DNA from: Bacteroides intestinalis
GTDB lineage: Bacteria > Bacteroidota > Bacteroidia > Bacteroidales > Bacteroidaceae
Assembly: GCF_902364365.1 (NCBI RefSeq)
Contig: NZ_CABJDN010000003.1
Span: forward strand, 186,001 to 250,000
Reading direction: 5' to 3'
DNA: 64,000 nt
The first letter of the stretch is position 1, and the number at the start of each line of letters is the position of its first letter. Below are positions 43,531-50,726 of this stretch, one piece after another. The notes under the pieces are model-generated. The model saw nothing but the letters and a program-made list of their open reading frames with translations. It was not told the DNA's origin and did not search any database. A program made the position numbers and the translations under genes.

Positions 43531-43602
43531 TATGGCTTGTCGTTTGTAGCTCGTAGCTGCATCAAAACTGTGCCAAAACGAACAATTCTGAAAAAAAACA
43601 AT

Positions 43603-43610
43603 TATCTTTG
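43603..43610 (+). promoter_or_regulatory. -7 element for the AAA/nuclease gene
   Basis: TATCTTTG matches TAnnTTTG, 27 bp before the ATG at 43638. It makes the AAA gene a unit separate from VapE. Confidence 0.55.
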
Positions 43611-43637
43611 AAGCTATAAAAGAAAAAATGTGTGTTT

Positions 43638-45206
43638 ATGGAATATAATACATCATTACGCAAGCTTCCTATCGGAATACAAACTTTTGCGGATATCCGC
43701 CAAGGTAATTATCTATATGTGGATAAGACTGCGCTTGTTTGGCTTATTGCCAATACAGGCAAGCCTTATTTCCTGAGCCGCCCCCGCCGCTTCGGCAAGA
43801 GCCTGCTCCTGTCCACTTTCGAGGCTTACTTCGAAGGTAAGAAAGAACTCTTTGAAGGCCTTGCCATTGAAAAGATGGAGACGGAATGGAAAAAATATCC
43901 GGTACTGCATCTGGATTTGAATGCCAAAAAGTATGAAACTCCAGCCGACCTGATAGCAATGCTCAACCAAACATTGGAAAAATGGGAAATTGTATACGGA
44001 AATGAAAAAAAGGATCGTAGCCCCGAAGAACGCTTTGCATATGTCATAGAACGTGCCTATGAACAGGCAGGTTGTGGTGTAGTGGTCTTAGTGGACGAGT
44101 ACGACAAACCCCTGTTGCAAGCCCTCGATAATGATGCCCTACTGGAAGATTATCGCAAAACTCTAAAAGCTTTTTACGGGGTACTGAAAAGTGCCGACCG
44201 CTACCTGCGTTTTGCTTTCCTTACGGGAGTTACTAAATTCTCGCAAGTCAGTGTGTTCAGCGATCTGAATCAACTGAATGACATCAGCCTGGATTATTCT
44301 TATGCCACAGTATGCGGCATCACCCGGACAGAATTGGTTGAAACCTTTACGCCCGAAATAGAAGAATTCGGCAGGGTTAACAAGCTTTCTGCTGAAGAAA
44401 CTGTCGATAAAATGGCCCGTCAGTACGATGGCTATCACTTTCATCCGAAAGGAGACGGAGTCTTTAATCCCTTCAGCGTGCTGAATGCTTTCAGTAAACG
44501 GGAATTAGGAGATTACTGGTTTCAGACAGGAACTCCGACTTTTCTGGTTGAAATGCTCCGTAAGTCAGAATATGACCTTCGTATCTTACTTGATGGCATC
44601 GAAGCCCCGGCTTCTATGTTCTCCGAATATCGTGTAGAAGCTAATAATCCGATTCCGTTGATTTATCAGAGTGGTTATCTTACTATAAAGGATTACAATG
44701 AGCGTTTTCGGAATTATCTGTTGGAATTTCCTAATGATGAAGTTCGCTATGGTTTCATGAGTTTTCTTGTACCATTTTATACCAGCGTAAATAATGATGA
44801 TCAGGGCTTTTATATCGGCCAGTTTGTAGAAGAGTTGGAAAGAGGCGATTACAATGCCTTCTTCACCCGCCTACAAGCCTTCTTTGCCGATTTCCCCTAT
44901 CAACTGAACGCGAAGACCGAACGTCATTACCAGGTCGTTTTCTATTTGGTTTTCAAACTGATGGGACAGTTCACCCAAGCAGAAGTTGAAAGTGCCACAG
45001 GACGTGCAGATGCCGTAGTAAAAACCCCTAAATACATTTACGTCTTCGAATTCAAACTGAACGGTACAGCCGAAGAAGCCCTGCAACAGATTGAAGACAA
45101 AGGTTACCTGATTCCTTATCAGGCTGACGGACGTGAAGTGATAAAACTTGGAGTAGAGTTCAGCGCGGAAGAGCGTAATATCAGCCGTTGGCTAAATGTG
45201 ATGTAA
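43638..45206 (+). CDS. AAA-ATPase-like / PD-(D/E)XK nuclease (DUF1703) protein
   Basis: A protein of about 522 residues. The N-terminal AAA-ATPase_like domain (about 5-290) shows DIRQGNYLYVDKTALVWLI, an atypical Walker A, SRPRRFGKSLLLST, and Walker B VVVLVDEYDKPLL. The C-terminal DUF1703 (PDDEXK_9, about 350-520) ends YIYVFEFKLNGTAEEALQQI, the E-x-K core of the nuclease. Such proteins are widespread in Bacteroides, many copies per genome; defence or signalling roles are suspected only. ATG 43638 is preferred over the in-frame GTG at 43632. Confidence 0.88.
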   Translation: MEYNTSLRKLPIGIQTFADIRQGNYLYVDKTALVWLIANTGKPYFLSRPRRFGKSLLLSTFEAYFEGKKELFEGLAIEKMETEWKKYPVLHLDLNAKKYETPADLIAMLNQTLEKWEIVYGNEKKDRSPEERFAYVIERAYEQAGCGVVVLVDEYDKPLLQALDNDALLEDYRKTLKAFYGVLKSADRYLRFAFLTGVTKFSQVSVFSDLNQLNDISLDYSYATVCGITRTELVETFTPEIEEFGRVNKLSAEETVDKMARQYDGYHFHPKGDGVFNPFSVLNAFSKRELGDYWFQTGTPTFLVEMLRKSEYDLRILLDGIEAPASMFSEYRVEANNPIPLIYQSGYLTIKDYNERFRNYLLEFPNDEVRYGFMSFLVPFYTSVNNDDQGFYIGQFVEELERGDYNAFFTRLQAFFADFPYQLNAKTERHYQVVFYLVFKLMGQFTQAEVESATGRADAVVKTPKYIYVFEFKLNGTAEEALQQIEDKGYLIPYQADGREVIKLGVEFSAEERNISRWLNVM

Positions 45207-45227
45207 AAATCCGAAAGGCACTTACCG

Positions 45228-45279
45228 TCATTCTGTCATTCAAAGTATAGCTAAAATTTATCCTTGAATGACAGAATGA
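45228..45279. repeat. Perfect 16-bp inverted repeat between convergent genes
   Basis: TCATTCTGTCATTCAA (45228-45243) pairs exactly with 45264-45279; each arm repeats TCATTC twice on an 8-bp period. It is a likely bidirectional terminator and belongs to the subunit-palindrome class. Confidence 0.8.
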
Positions 45280-45288
45280 TAAATTCCA

Positions 45289-46275
45289 TTATAAGGCTTT
45301 CAAAGTAAAAGCTTCTCTAAAATCAATTAGTTTATTGGTGCCATAATACTTTTTCCAAGCATCTTCATTATGACTTATGGCAGAAATATCGGCAGCAGTT
45401 GAATTTTTAAAATTTTCATATACAGATTCTAACACTGACAATTCTTCCTGAGAAAAAACATTCATATCCGCCATCAATAATGAATCTAACTTTACCCCGG
45501 AATAACCAGATTCAAATTCAACAATATCTTGGTCAATACCATCCACCAAACTATATACCCTATCCCATCTTACAGGTACAGGACCATATTGAATAGCCTT
45601 ATAAGCCAAACCACTCATGGCCCTTCCATACTTTTTATAACAAAGAAAATCGGTATAGAAAAGTAACTTATTCATCTTAGTATTAAACACCCCGTCACAA
45701 CGCTCTATAAAGTATAATAAGATATTCTTAAGCTTCTTATACGACTGCGCAGCATAGCCATTTATACTCCCTCTTGTATATGAGTCATAAATCAGTTCTT
45801 CTTCAATATTAGGTAGTTGGGATTCTATTACTTTATTTAGCTTAGCCAATATCCGTTTAAACTCTTTTTCTTCCAACTGATATCTTGCATTTCTTACAAA
45901 TGTCTCGAAGATTGCAGGATCTTTTATCAAGTTCAGCACTTTTCCATTCGCTTCACTTGGCATGTCTCCACTTTCATACAATCTATACTGGTTGTCCCCA
46001 AACCCCAATATCTCAGACATCTTTAAAGCTGACAGATCATACATTTCTCGTATCTGCTTTATTTCATCAGGAAACGGGATACCATATTTTATTCTGTACT
46101 GATTGTACACTTGTGCAAGATTTAGCTCATCAATTTCCGTCGTTGTGAAATGCTCTTTAGTATCCTCACACTCATAATAAAGATAAGTGTATTGAAACTT
46201 CTCTTTGCGAAATACCAATTCTGAATTTTCTTGCTGAAGGCTTACATTTCCTCCTGTAAAAGGGCTTTTCATCAT
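45289..46275 (-). CDS. MqsA-like antitoxin fused to a Panacea (SocA/DUF4065) domain
   Basis: A 328-residue protein. The first part (about 1-120) follows the MqsA layout: a small N-terminal domain (SPFTGGNVSLQQENSELVFRKEKFQY) in which the usual zinc cysteines are absent, then a helix-turn-helix (IKQIREMYDLSALKMSEILGFGDNQYRLYESG). The C-terminal part (about 190-320: NKLLFYTDFLCYKKYGRAMSGLAYKAIQYGPVP) is the Panacea/DUF4065 domain that confers antitoxin activity in many unrelated TA pairs. It overlaps the upstream toxin gene by 4 nt. The order toxin first, antitoxin second is as in mqsRA. Confidence 0.8.
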   Translation of the reverse strand: MMKSPFTGGNVSLQQENSELVFRKEKFQYTYLYYECEDTKEHFTTTEIDELNLAQVYNQYRIKYGIPFPDEIKQIREMYDLSALKMSEILGFGDNQYRLYESGDMPSEANGKVLNLIKDPAIFETFVRNARYQLEEKEFKRILAKLNKVIESQLPNIEEELIYDSYTRGSINGYAAQSYKKLKNILLYFIERCDGVFNTKMNKLLFYTDFLCYKKYGRAMSGLAYKAIQYGPVPVRWDRVYSLVDGIDQDIVEFESGYSGVKLDSLLMADMNVFSQEELSVLESVYENFKNSTAADISAISHNEDAWKKYYGTNKLIDFREAFTLKAL

Positions 46276-46628
46276 TTTCCTCCTTTAAATGGGTACCTCA
46301 TTCTATATTCTGCAATATGAAATGAAATACATATCGTTTGACAATTATCTCTTCCAAGCGAAATCTTTATATAAATCTCATGACCTTTCACATCCTTTCC
46401 GAACACCCACATATCGCCTAAATGATTAAGTGTATCAACTATTGGTCCCTGAGAATAATCTTCTACTTCAATTGCTTTTATAATAGTTTCTCTATATTTT
46501 GGGGTTATTTCCAAATCAGCTAATGTTTGAGCATTTTTTCCTCTTTCATCTCTAAAGATAATACTAAAGACTTTTAACTTCTGATGGAATTGCTTTAAAA
46601 ACGCTTCAACCTCCTCTTGTGTTGCCAT
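46272..46628 (-). CDS. MqsR-like toxin (probable RNA endonuclease)
   Basis: A 118-residue protein. The C-terminal strand block MWVFGKDVKGHEIYIKISLGRDNCQTICISFHIAE matches the pattern of the MqsR/RelE fold (E. coli MqsR has TGQVYLKITVIHDVLIVSFKEK), and the N-terminus FLKQFHQKLKVFSIIFRDERGKNAQTLADL is typical for the Bacteroidetes group. It would cut mRNA in the cell when the antitoxin is lost. The catalytic residues cannot be assigned with certainty. It starts the TA unit behind a palindromic operator. Confidence 0.65.
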   Translation of the reverse strand: MATQEEVEAFLKQFHQKLKVFSIIFRDERGKNAQTLADLEITPKYRETIIKAIEVEDYSQGPIVDTLNHLGDMWVFGKDVKGHEIYIKISLGRDNCQTICISFHIAEYRMRYPFKGGK

Positions 46629-46643
46629 ATTATTATTTTTCTA

Positions 46644-46713
46644 CAAAAATAGACATTAAAATTGAATACTCGCAAAATTTAAAGCAATATTTCAACTTCA
46701 AAGTTGAAATATT
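46644..46713 (-). promoter_or_regulatory. Promoter and palindromic operator of the TA pair
   Basis: On the minus strand TTTG (46676-46673) and TATTTTTG (46651-46644) form a -33/-7 promoter. Directly upstream, 13-bp arms AATATTTCAACTT (46686-46698) and AAGTTGAAATATT (46701-46713) are perfect inverse copies around CA. The antitoxin HTH domain may bind here and autoregulate. Confidence 0.65.
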
Positions 46714-46788
46714 ACAAATAATCCCCAATACAAATCAAACAAACTCTTCATTTTAGTCAATATTTCAATATCAAAAGCATGCAAATAA

Positions 46789-46862
46789 TGCAATATATTG
46801 CACTTTTCCCTATTTTATTCAATGATAAATGCTATATTTACCCATAAAAGGCAATATATTGC
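46789..46862 (+). promoter_or_regulatory. Twin palindromic operators of the HipB-like gene
   Basis: TGCAATATATTGCA (46789-46802) and GCAATATATTGC (46851-46862) are the same perfect palindrome about 61 bp (six helical turns) apart; the second lies directly before the ATG at 46866, where binding would block translation start or transcription. This fits autoregulation by the XRE protein. Confidence 0.65.
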
Positions 46863-46865
46863 ACC

Positions 46866-47069
46866 ATGAATATAAGTCAAATCATAAAAGATCGCCGCTT
46901 GCAATTAGAATTAACCCAACAAGATCTGGCTGATTATACAGAATTAAGTCTGCGCATAATCAAAAGTATAGAGGCAGGCAAGGGTAATCCCACATTCAGC
47001 ACTCTCAGCAAGATTGCTGAAATATTGGGATTAGAGATTATCATGCAGGTAAAGGAGATAAATAAATGA
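46866..47069 (+). CDS. Orphan HipB-like XRE regulator
   Basis: A 67-residue helix-turn-helix protein: ISQIIKDRRLQLELTQQDLADYTELSLRIIKSIEAGKGNPTFSTLSKIAEILGLEI. The pattern is that of HipB antitoxins, which normally precede a HipA kinase gene. No hipA follows: the next 220 bp hold a palindrome and then an unrelated membrane protein gene. It is either an orphan antitoxin or a repurposed regulator. Two identical palindromes upstream are probable operators. Confidence 0.85.
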   Translation: MNISQIIKDRRLQLELTQQDLADYTELSLRIIKSIEAGKGNPTFSTLSKIAEILGLEIIMQVKEINK

Positions 47070-47127
47070 GGTGACACAGAATAAAGGGTCAGAAAGTACT
47101 CTATTTGCATCCGATATGAAACAATCT

Positions 47128-47249
47128 GTTAGGTCAGGTTAGGTTACTTTTGTAACTTCCCTTATACACTTAAACTTCAGAGAGTAATTACTTTCTATTT
47201 TTATCCTTTCTCACGAAAGTTTTAAAAGTAACCTAACTCTACCTAACCG
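47128..47249. repeat. Long imperfect palindrome of GGTTA-type subunits
   Basis: Left arm 47128-47156 and right arm 47219-47249 are near-complementary (AGGTTAGGTTACTTTT against AAAAGTAACCTAACT and beyond, few mismatches). Each arm has repeated GTTAGGT units. It fills most of the gap between the HipB-like gene and the membrane protein gene. Confidence 0.75.
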
Positions 47250-47289
47250 TTCTAATATATTCTTCAATAATCAACAAAACAAAAAAGCT

Positions 47290-47784
47290 ATGGCAGTAAA
47301 GAAACTCAAACCGCAAGGAATTAAAATTTTGAAGATGTTCCACATCTTTTTCGCATTTAGTTGGATCATTGGAGGTGTTGCACTTTGCCTTCTGGTCTTT
47401 ACTGTTCATCCAGAATCTGGAGATGAACTTTATATGCGTTCAAGAATATTGCAGATAATAGACGATTACTTCATTATTTGTGGTGCCTTTGGATCTCTTA
47501 TTACGGGATTGATATACAGCATTTGGACTAATTGGGGCTTTTTCAAGCATCGCTGGATTATTGTAAAATGGGTAATGACAATCCTGCAAATGGCATTCGG
47601 CACATGGGTATTAGGGCCTTGCATAAATAATAACGTCATTATTGCCAATCAACTCAGAGATGCCGCCTTGACAGATCCCGCCTTTCTCGATAATATACAG
47701 ACCACACAAATATGGGGTACTGTTCAAACTGTATTATTATTAGTACTCATTTTTATTTCTGTGCAAAAACCATGGAAAAAGTAA
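47290..47784 (+). CDS. Four-helix integral membrane protein, unknown function
   Basis: A 164-residue protein with membrane segments at about residues 16-38, 60-84, 92-113 and 142-160 and a basic N-terminus (MAVKKLKPQGIKILK). It resembles DUF2269-type small membrane proteins, but I cannot assign a family firmly. His and Trp residues in the membrane (MFHIFFAFSWIIGG) may bind heme or metal. It overlaps the truncated GNAT gene by 13 nt, so the two were probably one operon. Confidence 0.7.
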   Translation: MAVKKLKPQGIKILKMFHIFFAFSWIIGGVALCLLVFTVHPESGDELYMRSRILQIIDDYFIICGAFGSLITGLIYSIWTNWGFFKHRWIIVKWVMTILQMAFGTWVLGPCINNNVIIANQLRDAALTDPAFLDNIQTTQIWGTVQTVLLLVLIFISVQKPWKK

Positions 47785-48023
47785 TAATTCGTCCTATCGA
47801 AGAAAAAGACAATAAGGAAATAGCTGCCCTGATACGCAAAGTCTTTGAAGAGTTTGATGCGCCTAAAACAGAAAGTGTATATAAGCAACTCTATATCGAA
47901 TCATTTCCTCAATTTCAAAATGCAGTCTCCCTATACGAACGTAAAGGCTTCCGACATTTAGAATCACGGTTAGGCAGTTCAGGACATACCGCCACAACAA
48001 TTCATATGATAAAAGACATATAG
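47772..48023 (+). pseudogene. GNAT acetyltransferase with internal deletion
   Basis: An 83-residue frame: the N-terminus IIRPIEEKDNKEIAALIRKVFEEFDAPKTESVY and the C-terminus YKQLYIESFPQFQNAVSLYERKGFRHLESRLG are those of a normal GNAT enzyme of about 160 residues, but the central part, including the acetyl-CoA-binding R/Q-x-x-G-x-G/A loop, is missing in frame. The join lies at a TAT codon (VY/YKQ) where a small repeat could have recombined. The protein cannot bind acetyl-CoA normally. The expected full-length form is from family knowledge and was not compared with a database. Confidence 0.75.
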
Positions 48024-48070
48024 GAATAAAAGCAAGGAAATATCCTCCGGAAAATTGGCGGAAAGATTAA

Positions 48071-48130
48071 AAAAAGCGGCGAAAGATTTGAAAAACACCG
48101 TCCTATTTTTCAAATCTTTCGCCGCTTTTT
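48071..48130. terminator. Perfect 25-bp hairpin between convergent genes
   Basis: Arms 48071-48095 and 48106-48130 are exact reverse complements (centre GCGGCGAAAGATTTG), with A runs on one end and T runs on the other. It is a strong terminator in both directions for the GNAT remnant and DUF5053. Confidence 0.93.
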
Positions 48131-48141
48131 TAATAACTTCT

Positions 48142-48576
48142 TTATTGTCCCACAAAAGCTGAAGCAGCATGCGTTAACTTACCAGCCACATCCTTCAATG
48201 CATTAGCCAAAGTAATCAGCTCAGTTGGGGTAAATGTAGCTACTTTCCCATGTACAGCATTCCCATTAATCCGTTGATGTAACCATGAGGCAGATTTGCC
48301 AAAGTATCGTTTTGCAAATTCTGAAACTGAAATAAAAGGGAGCACCCCTTCCAACTGCTTGCGAACTTCGATACGCTCACGAAATTCTTTACTCTCATCA
48401 ATAATTTTATGGACATGGGCAAAGTCCTCTGCAACAGTTGCATTAACCAACTCTTTTTCTTCTTCACCAAGAGATTCGAAGAATGCATTCAGCTTACGTT
48501 CTGCTTCATCACGCTCGGAACTACTTGATTTTATCCACAGTTCCTTCAGTCTGAAATATTCCTTTTTTACATCCAT
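48142..48576 (-). CDS. DUF5053 protein
   Basis: A 144-residue protein with a charged helical N-terminal half (MDVKKEYFRLKELWIKSSSSERDEAERKLNAFFESL) and the motif FAKRYFGKSASWLHQRINGN (about residues 89-108), a helix-turn-helix-like stretch. It belongs to DUF5053, common in Bacteroides and often near mobile elements; function is unknown. It probably follows the 57-residue gene at 48642 in the same direction. Confidence 0.8.
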   Translation of the reverse strand: MDVKKEYFRLKELWIKSSSSERDEAERKLNAFFESLGEEEKELVNATVAEDFAHVHKIIDESKEFRERIEVRKQLEGVLPFISVSEFAKRYFGKSASWLHQRINGNAVHGKVATFTPTELITLANALKDVAGKLTHAASAFVGQ

Positions 48577-48610
48577 ACTATAACTGTTTAAATCAACAAT
48601 CTAACTTTAC

Positions 48611-48632
48611 CCACCGGCAGCTACCCCGGTGG
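48611..48632. terminator. Small GC-rich hairpin before DUF5053
   Basis: CCACCGG (48611-48617) pairs with CCGGTGG (48626-48632), loop of 8 nt, just after the stop of the 57-residue gene. No T tract follows on the minus strand, so it may regulate DUF5053 rather than terminate. Confidence 0.45.
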
Positions 48633-48641
48633 ACCTTCTTT

Positions 48642-48815
48642 CTATCGGAGGACTTCTTTAATTTTATCCAGTTCTAACTGAATAAGCTTAATTTCATCAT
48701 CCAATACCTTTTTCCTATAACCGTTTGCAATGAGACGATGATAGTTCATAAGGAAGAAATTGAGATTTTCTAGAAGTTCAATTTCCCGCGCTTTTAGCGC
48801 TTCTTCATCAGCCAT
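48642..48815 (-). CDS. Short charged helical protein, unknown
   Basis: A 57-residue frame, ATG 48815 to TAG 48642, starting MADEEALKAREIELL and ending LELDKIKEVLR. It is predicted to be two amphipathic helices with a coiled-coil character. I recognise no family. It lies 65 bp upstream of DUF5053, whose N-terminus is similarly charged, and may be its partner. Confidence 0.6.
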   Translation of the reverse strand: MADEEALKAREIELLENLNFFLMNYHRLIANGYRKKVLDDEIKLIQLELDKIKEVLR

Positions 48816-48921
48816 TCAAAGAGCTCTTCTTGATTGACACAACAAAGATAAAGAAATTATTATCATCCACAAAACTTCTCTGATAAAAAAATCATTATCA
48901 GAGAAAAATTACCATAAAGAA

Positions 48922-49380
48922 CTATAGCACATGCCTCCTCACCCCCTTATACAGCCCCCTTTTCCTCTTCAATATATGAAGTACCCCCAAAACACTTACA
49001 AAAATACCGATTCTATAATGCCACAACCCCAGCGAAGAGTTTGCACCATCAACGAAGCACACCAGTAATATCCCCGAAACAACAGCCAACAGAAAAACAA
49101 TCGACAATAGCAATACAGCTTTTCTTTTTCCTTTGCATCCTACCGTTCTCAGCCCCTTATACCAAGCCCAATGACTCTTGACATGAATAATCCCCAATAT
49201 CATAAACAGCAGACTGGCATTCGTGTGAAATATCGCCCAGATATGCCAACTCTCATGATCGACCCCTTGTCCTGCAATATGCAACTCGACGCCCGTGTAG
49301 AATGATAAAATAAATACAAGGAGCAACATTAAATCCGTGAAGTAAATAAATCTGTTTCTATTCATCTTTTTTGTTTGCAA
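48922..49380 (-). CDS. DUF4405 membrane protein (cytochrome b561-like)
   Basis: A 152-residue protein with four membrane segments (about residues 12-32, 48-66, 88-108, 120-138). Paired histidines, HIWAIFHTNASLL and GIIHVKSHW, then LWHYRIGIF and LGVLHIL, are spaced like heme ligands of b-type cytochromes in the DUF4405 family. It probably carries electrons in the inner membrane; partners are unknown. The AraC regulator gene starts 53 bp upstream of it in the same direction and may control it. Confidence 0.8.
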   Translation of the reverse strand: MQTKKMNRNRFIYFTDLMLLLVFILSFYTGVELHIAGQGVDHESWHIWAIFHTNASLLFMILGIIHVKSHWAWYKGLRTVGCKGKRKAVLLLSIVFLLAVVSGILLVCFVDGANSSLGLWHYRIGIFVSVLGVLHILKRKRGLYKGVRRHVL

Positions 49381-49433
49381 AGTTACAGTGCATTGATAAA
49401 TAGAAGAATAGACTATGTAAGGTTAAGATTGTA

Positions 49434-50276
49434 TTATTCGAGGTATTTTTTCCGGTAGAGAGTGGGACTTATGCCAACCGCCTTTGTAAACAACCGTGTG
49501 AAATAGGCATAATCATCTATCCCCAGATGAGTGGAAATCTCTCGCACAGTCAGAGAGGTATATACCAACATTCGTTTGGCATGCAATATGAGTTCATTTT
49601 GAATGTACCCGCTTACGCTCACGCCTGTAACGTTCTTAATCACCTCGTTCAGATATACCGATGAGATGTGCAAAGATTCTGCATAATAAGATACATTTCT
49701 GTTTATTTGCTCATTAGCAGAAAGTAATTCTTTGAAGGCCAATGTAATTTCAATGTGCCTTCTGTTTTTGGATTCACGCCCGATTATTTTCCGGGCGGCA
49801 TCCGTTATGATCCCGACAACGGTACATGCCAGATTCTGTAAAACCGTTTTCGATTCATCATTTTCCCGCTCGCCTATCCTGCGGAGAATCATGGCAAACA
49901 GTTGAATCAATTCGGTGCGTTGCGTATCGCTTATCTTAAATGGTATCGGCGATAAGGCATACTCGGCAAGGGTCTGTTTGGTGGGAGCATCTATAAATAC
50001 CCCGTCGATGAATAAGAGAAACGACTTTGCATCCCCTTTATCAACGATCCGATGCACCTGATGCGGCTGGGTGCAGATAACGCTCCCCGCCGACAGGTCG
50101 CAATCTTTGAAATCAATGCCGACACGACAGGTTCCACTCTCCACTATACCGAATATATAGTAACTATCCCGATGTGTGTAATTGATCAGCCGGTTCGGGG
50201 AAAAAGGAGAAACTTCCTTTGCAAATATCCCGAAATCGGATTGCTGAACTGCTTTATGTAGAGGAATATCCGCCAT
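49434..50276 (-). CDS. AraC-family transcriptional regulator
   Basis: A 280-residue regulator. The N-terminal cupin-like sensor (about 25-120, GTCRVGIDFKDCDLSAGSVICTQPHQVHRI) binds an unknown ligand, and the C-terminal double HTH (about 180-278) ends ISTHLGIDDYAYFTRLFTKAVGISPTLYRKKY. The preceding DUF4405 gene on the same strand is a possible target. Its start codon coincides with the edge of the duplicated segment (50275 onward) that also precedes the Fic gene. Confidence 0.9.
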   Translation of the reverse strand: MADIPLHKAVQQSDFGIFAKEVSPFSPNRLINYTHRDSYYIFGIVESGTCRVGIDFKDCDLSAGSVICTQPHQVHRIVDKGDAKSFLLFIDGVFIDAPTKQTLAEYALSPIPFKISDTQRTELIQLFAMILRRIGERENDESKTVLQNLACTVVGIITDAARKIIGRESKNRRHIEITLAFKELLSANEQINRNVSYYAESLHISSVYLNEVIKNVTGVSVSGYIQNELILHAKRMLVYTSLTVREISTHLGIDDYAYFTRLFTKAVGISPTLYRKKYLE

Positions 50277-50300
50277 GCAATGTTTTTTGCAAAGTTAGCA

Positions 50301-50324
50301 AAAAGGCGGATTACTCCGCCTTTT
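50301..50324 (-). terminator. Terminator of the frameshifted gene at 50330
   Basis: AAAAGGCGGA (50301-50310) pairs with TCCGCCTTTT (50315-50324), loop of 4 nt; T residues follow on the minus strand. A copy stands at 63819-63842. TAACTTTG just beyond it (50297-50290) could be the -7 element of the AraC gene. Confidence 0.75.
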
Positions 50325-50329
50325 CTCCC

Positions 50330-50696
50330 TTATTCTTCCGGCAACTCCCCCGACCGTATCCACTTTACATACGATACCAGCGACTCCCCGCTCATTATCT
50401 TTCCCGTTGATTCATTCACCACATCCACCACCGCAGTCAGCGTGCGGATGATCCGTGAGTAATTGTCCTCACCGTTGTAGCGCAGCTTCCCTTGCTCTAT
50501 CAACTTCACAAGCACGCGGGTAACTGCTTTCGGGTTACCGTAATACTCCACCCTCGCAGGCGTATCATTTTTCTCTGTTTGCCTGATCTGTTTAATCAAA
50601 CTTTTTTTTATCGACACAGACCAACAGCTCTTCAATGAGAGCATACTCGCGAGCACTGGCTATTTTCAGTGCATCACGCAATTCTTCAAGTTCCAT
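50330..50696 (-). pseudogene. Hypothetical gene interrupted at an A8 tract
   Basis: Frame 1 starts at ATG 50696 (MELEELRDALKIASAREY) and stops after 34 residues, just past a run of eight A. Shifting by one base at this run joins it to a second frame (SLIKQIRQTEKNDTPARVEYYGN... to SGELPEE, TAA 50330), giving about 120 residues of one protein. Seven A would restore the frame. It is either a pseudogene or made by transcriptional slippage. The family is unknown; the product would be soluble. A second, more decayed copy with nine A is at the window end. Confidence 0.7.
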
Positions 50697-50726
50697 AATC
50701 TTAGTTGTTATTAATTTATACAATAC

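Noticed and set aside
46866..47784. HipBA toxin-antitoxin operon
   Set aside because: The HipB-like gene is clear, but the next gene encodes a four-helix membrane protein and no HipA-type kinase is found in any frame.
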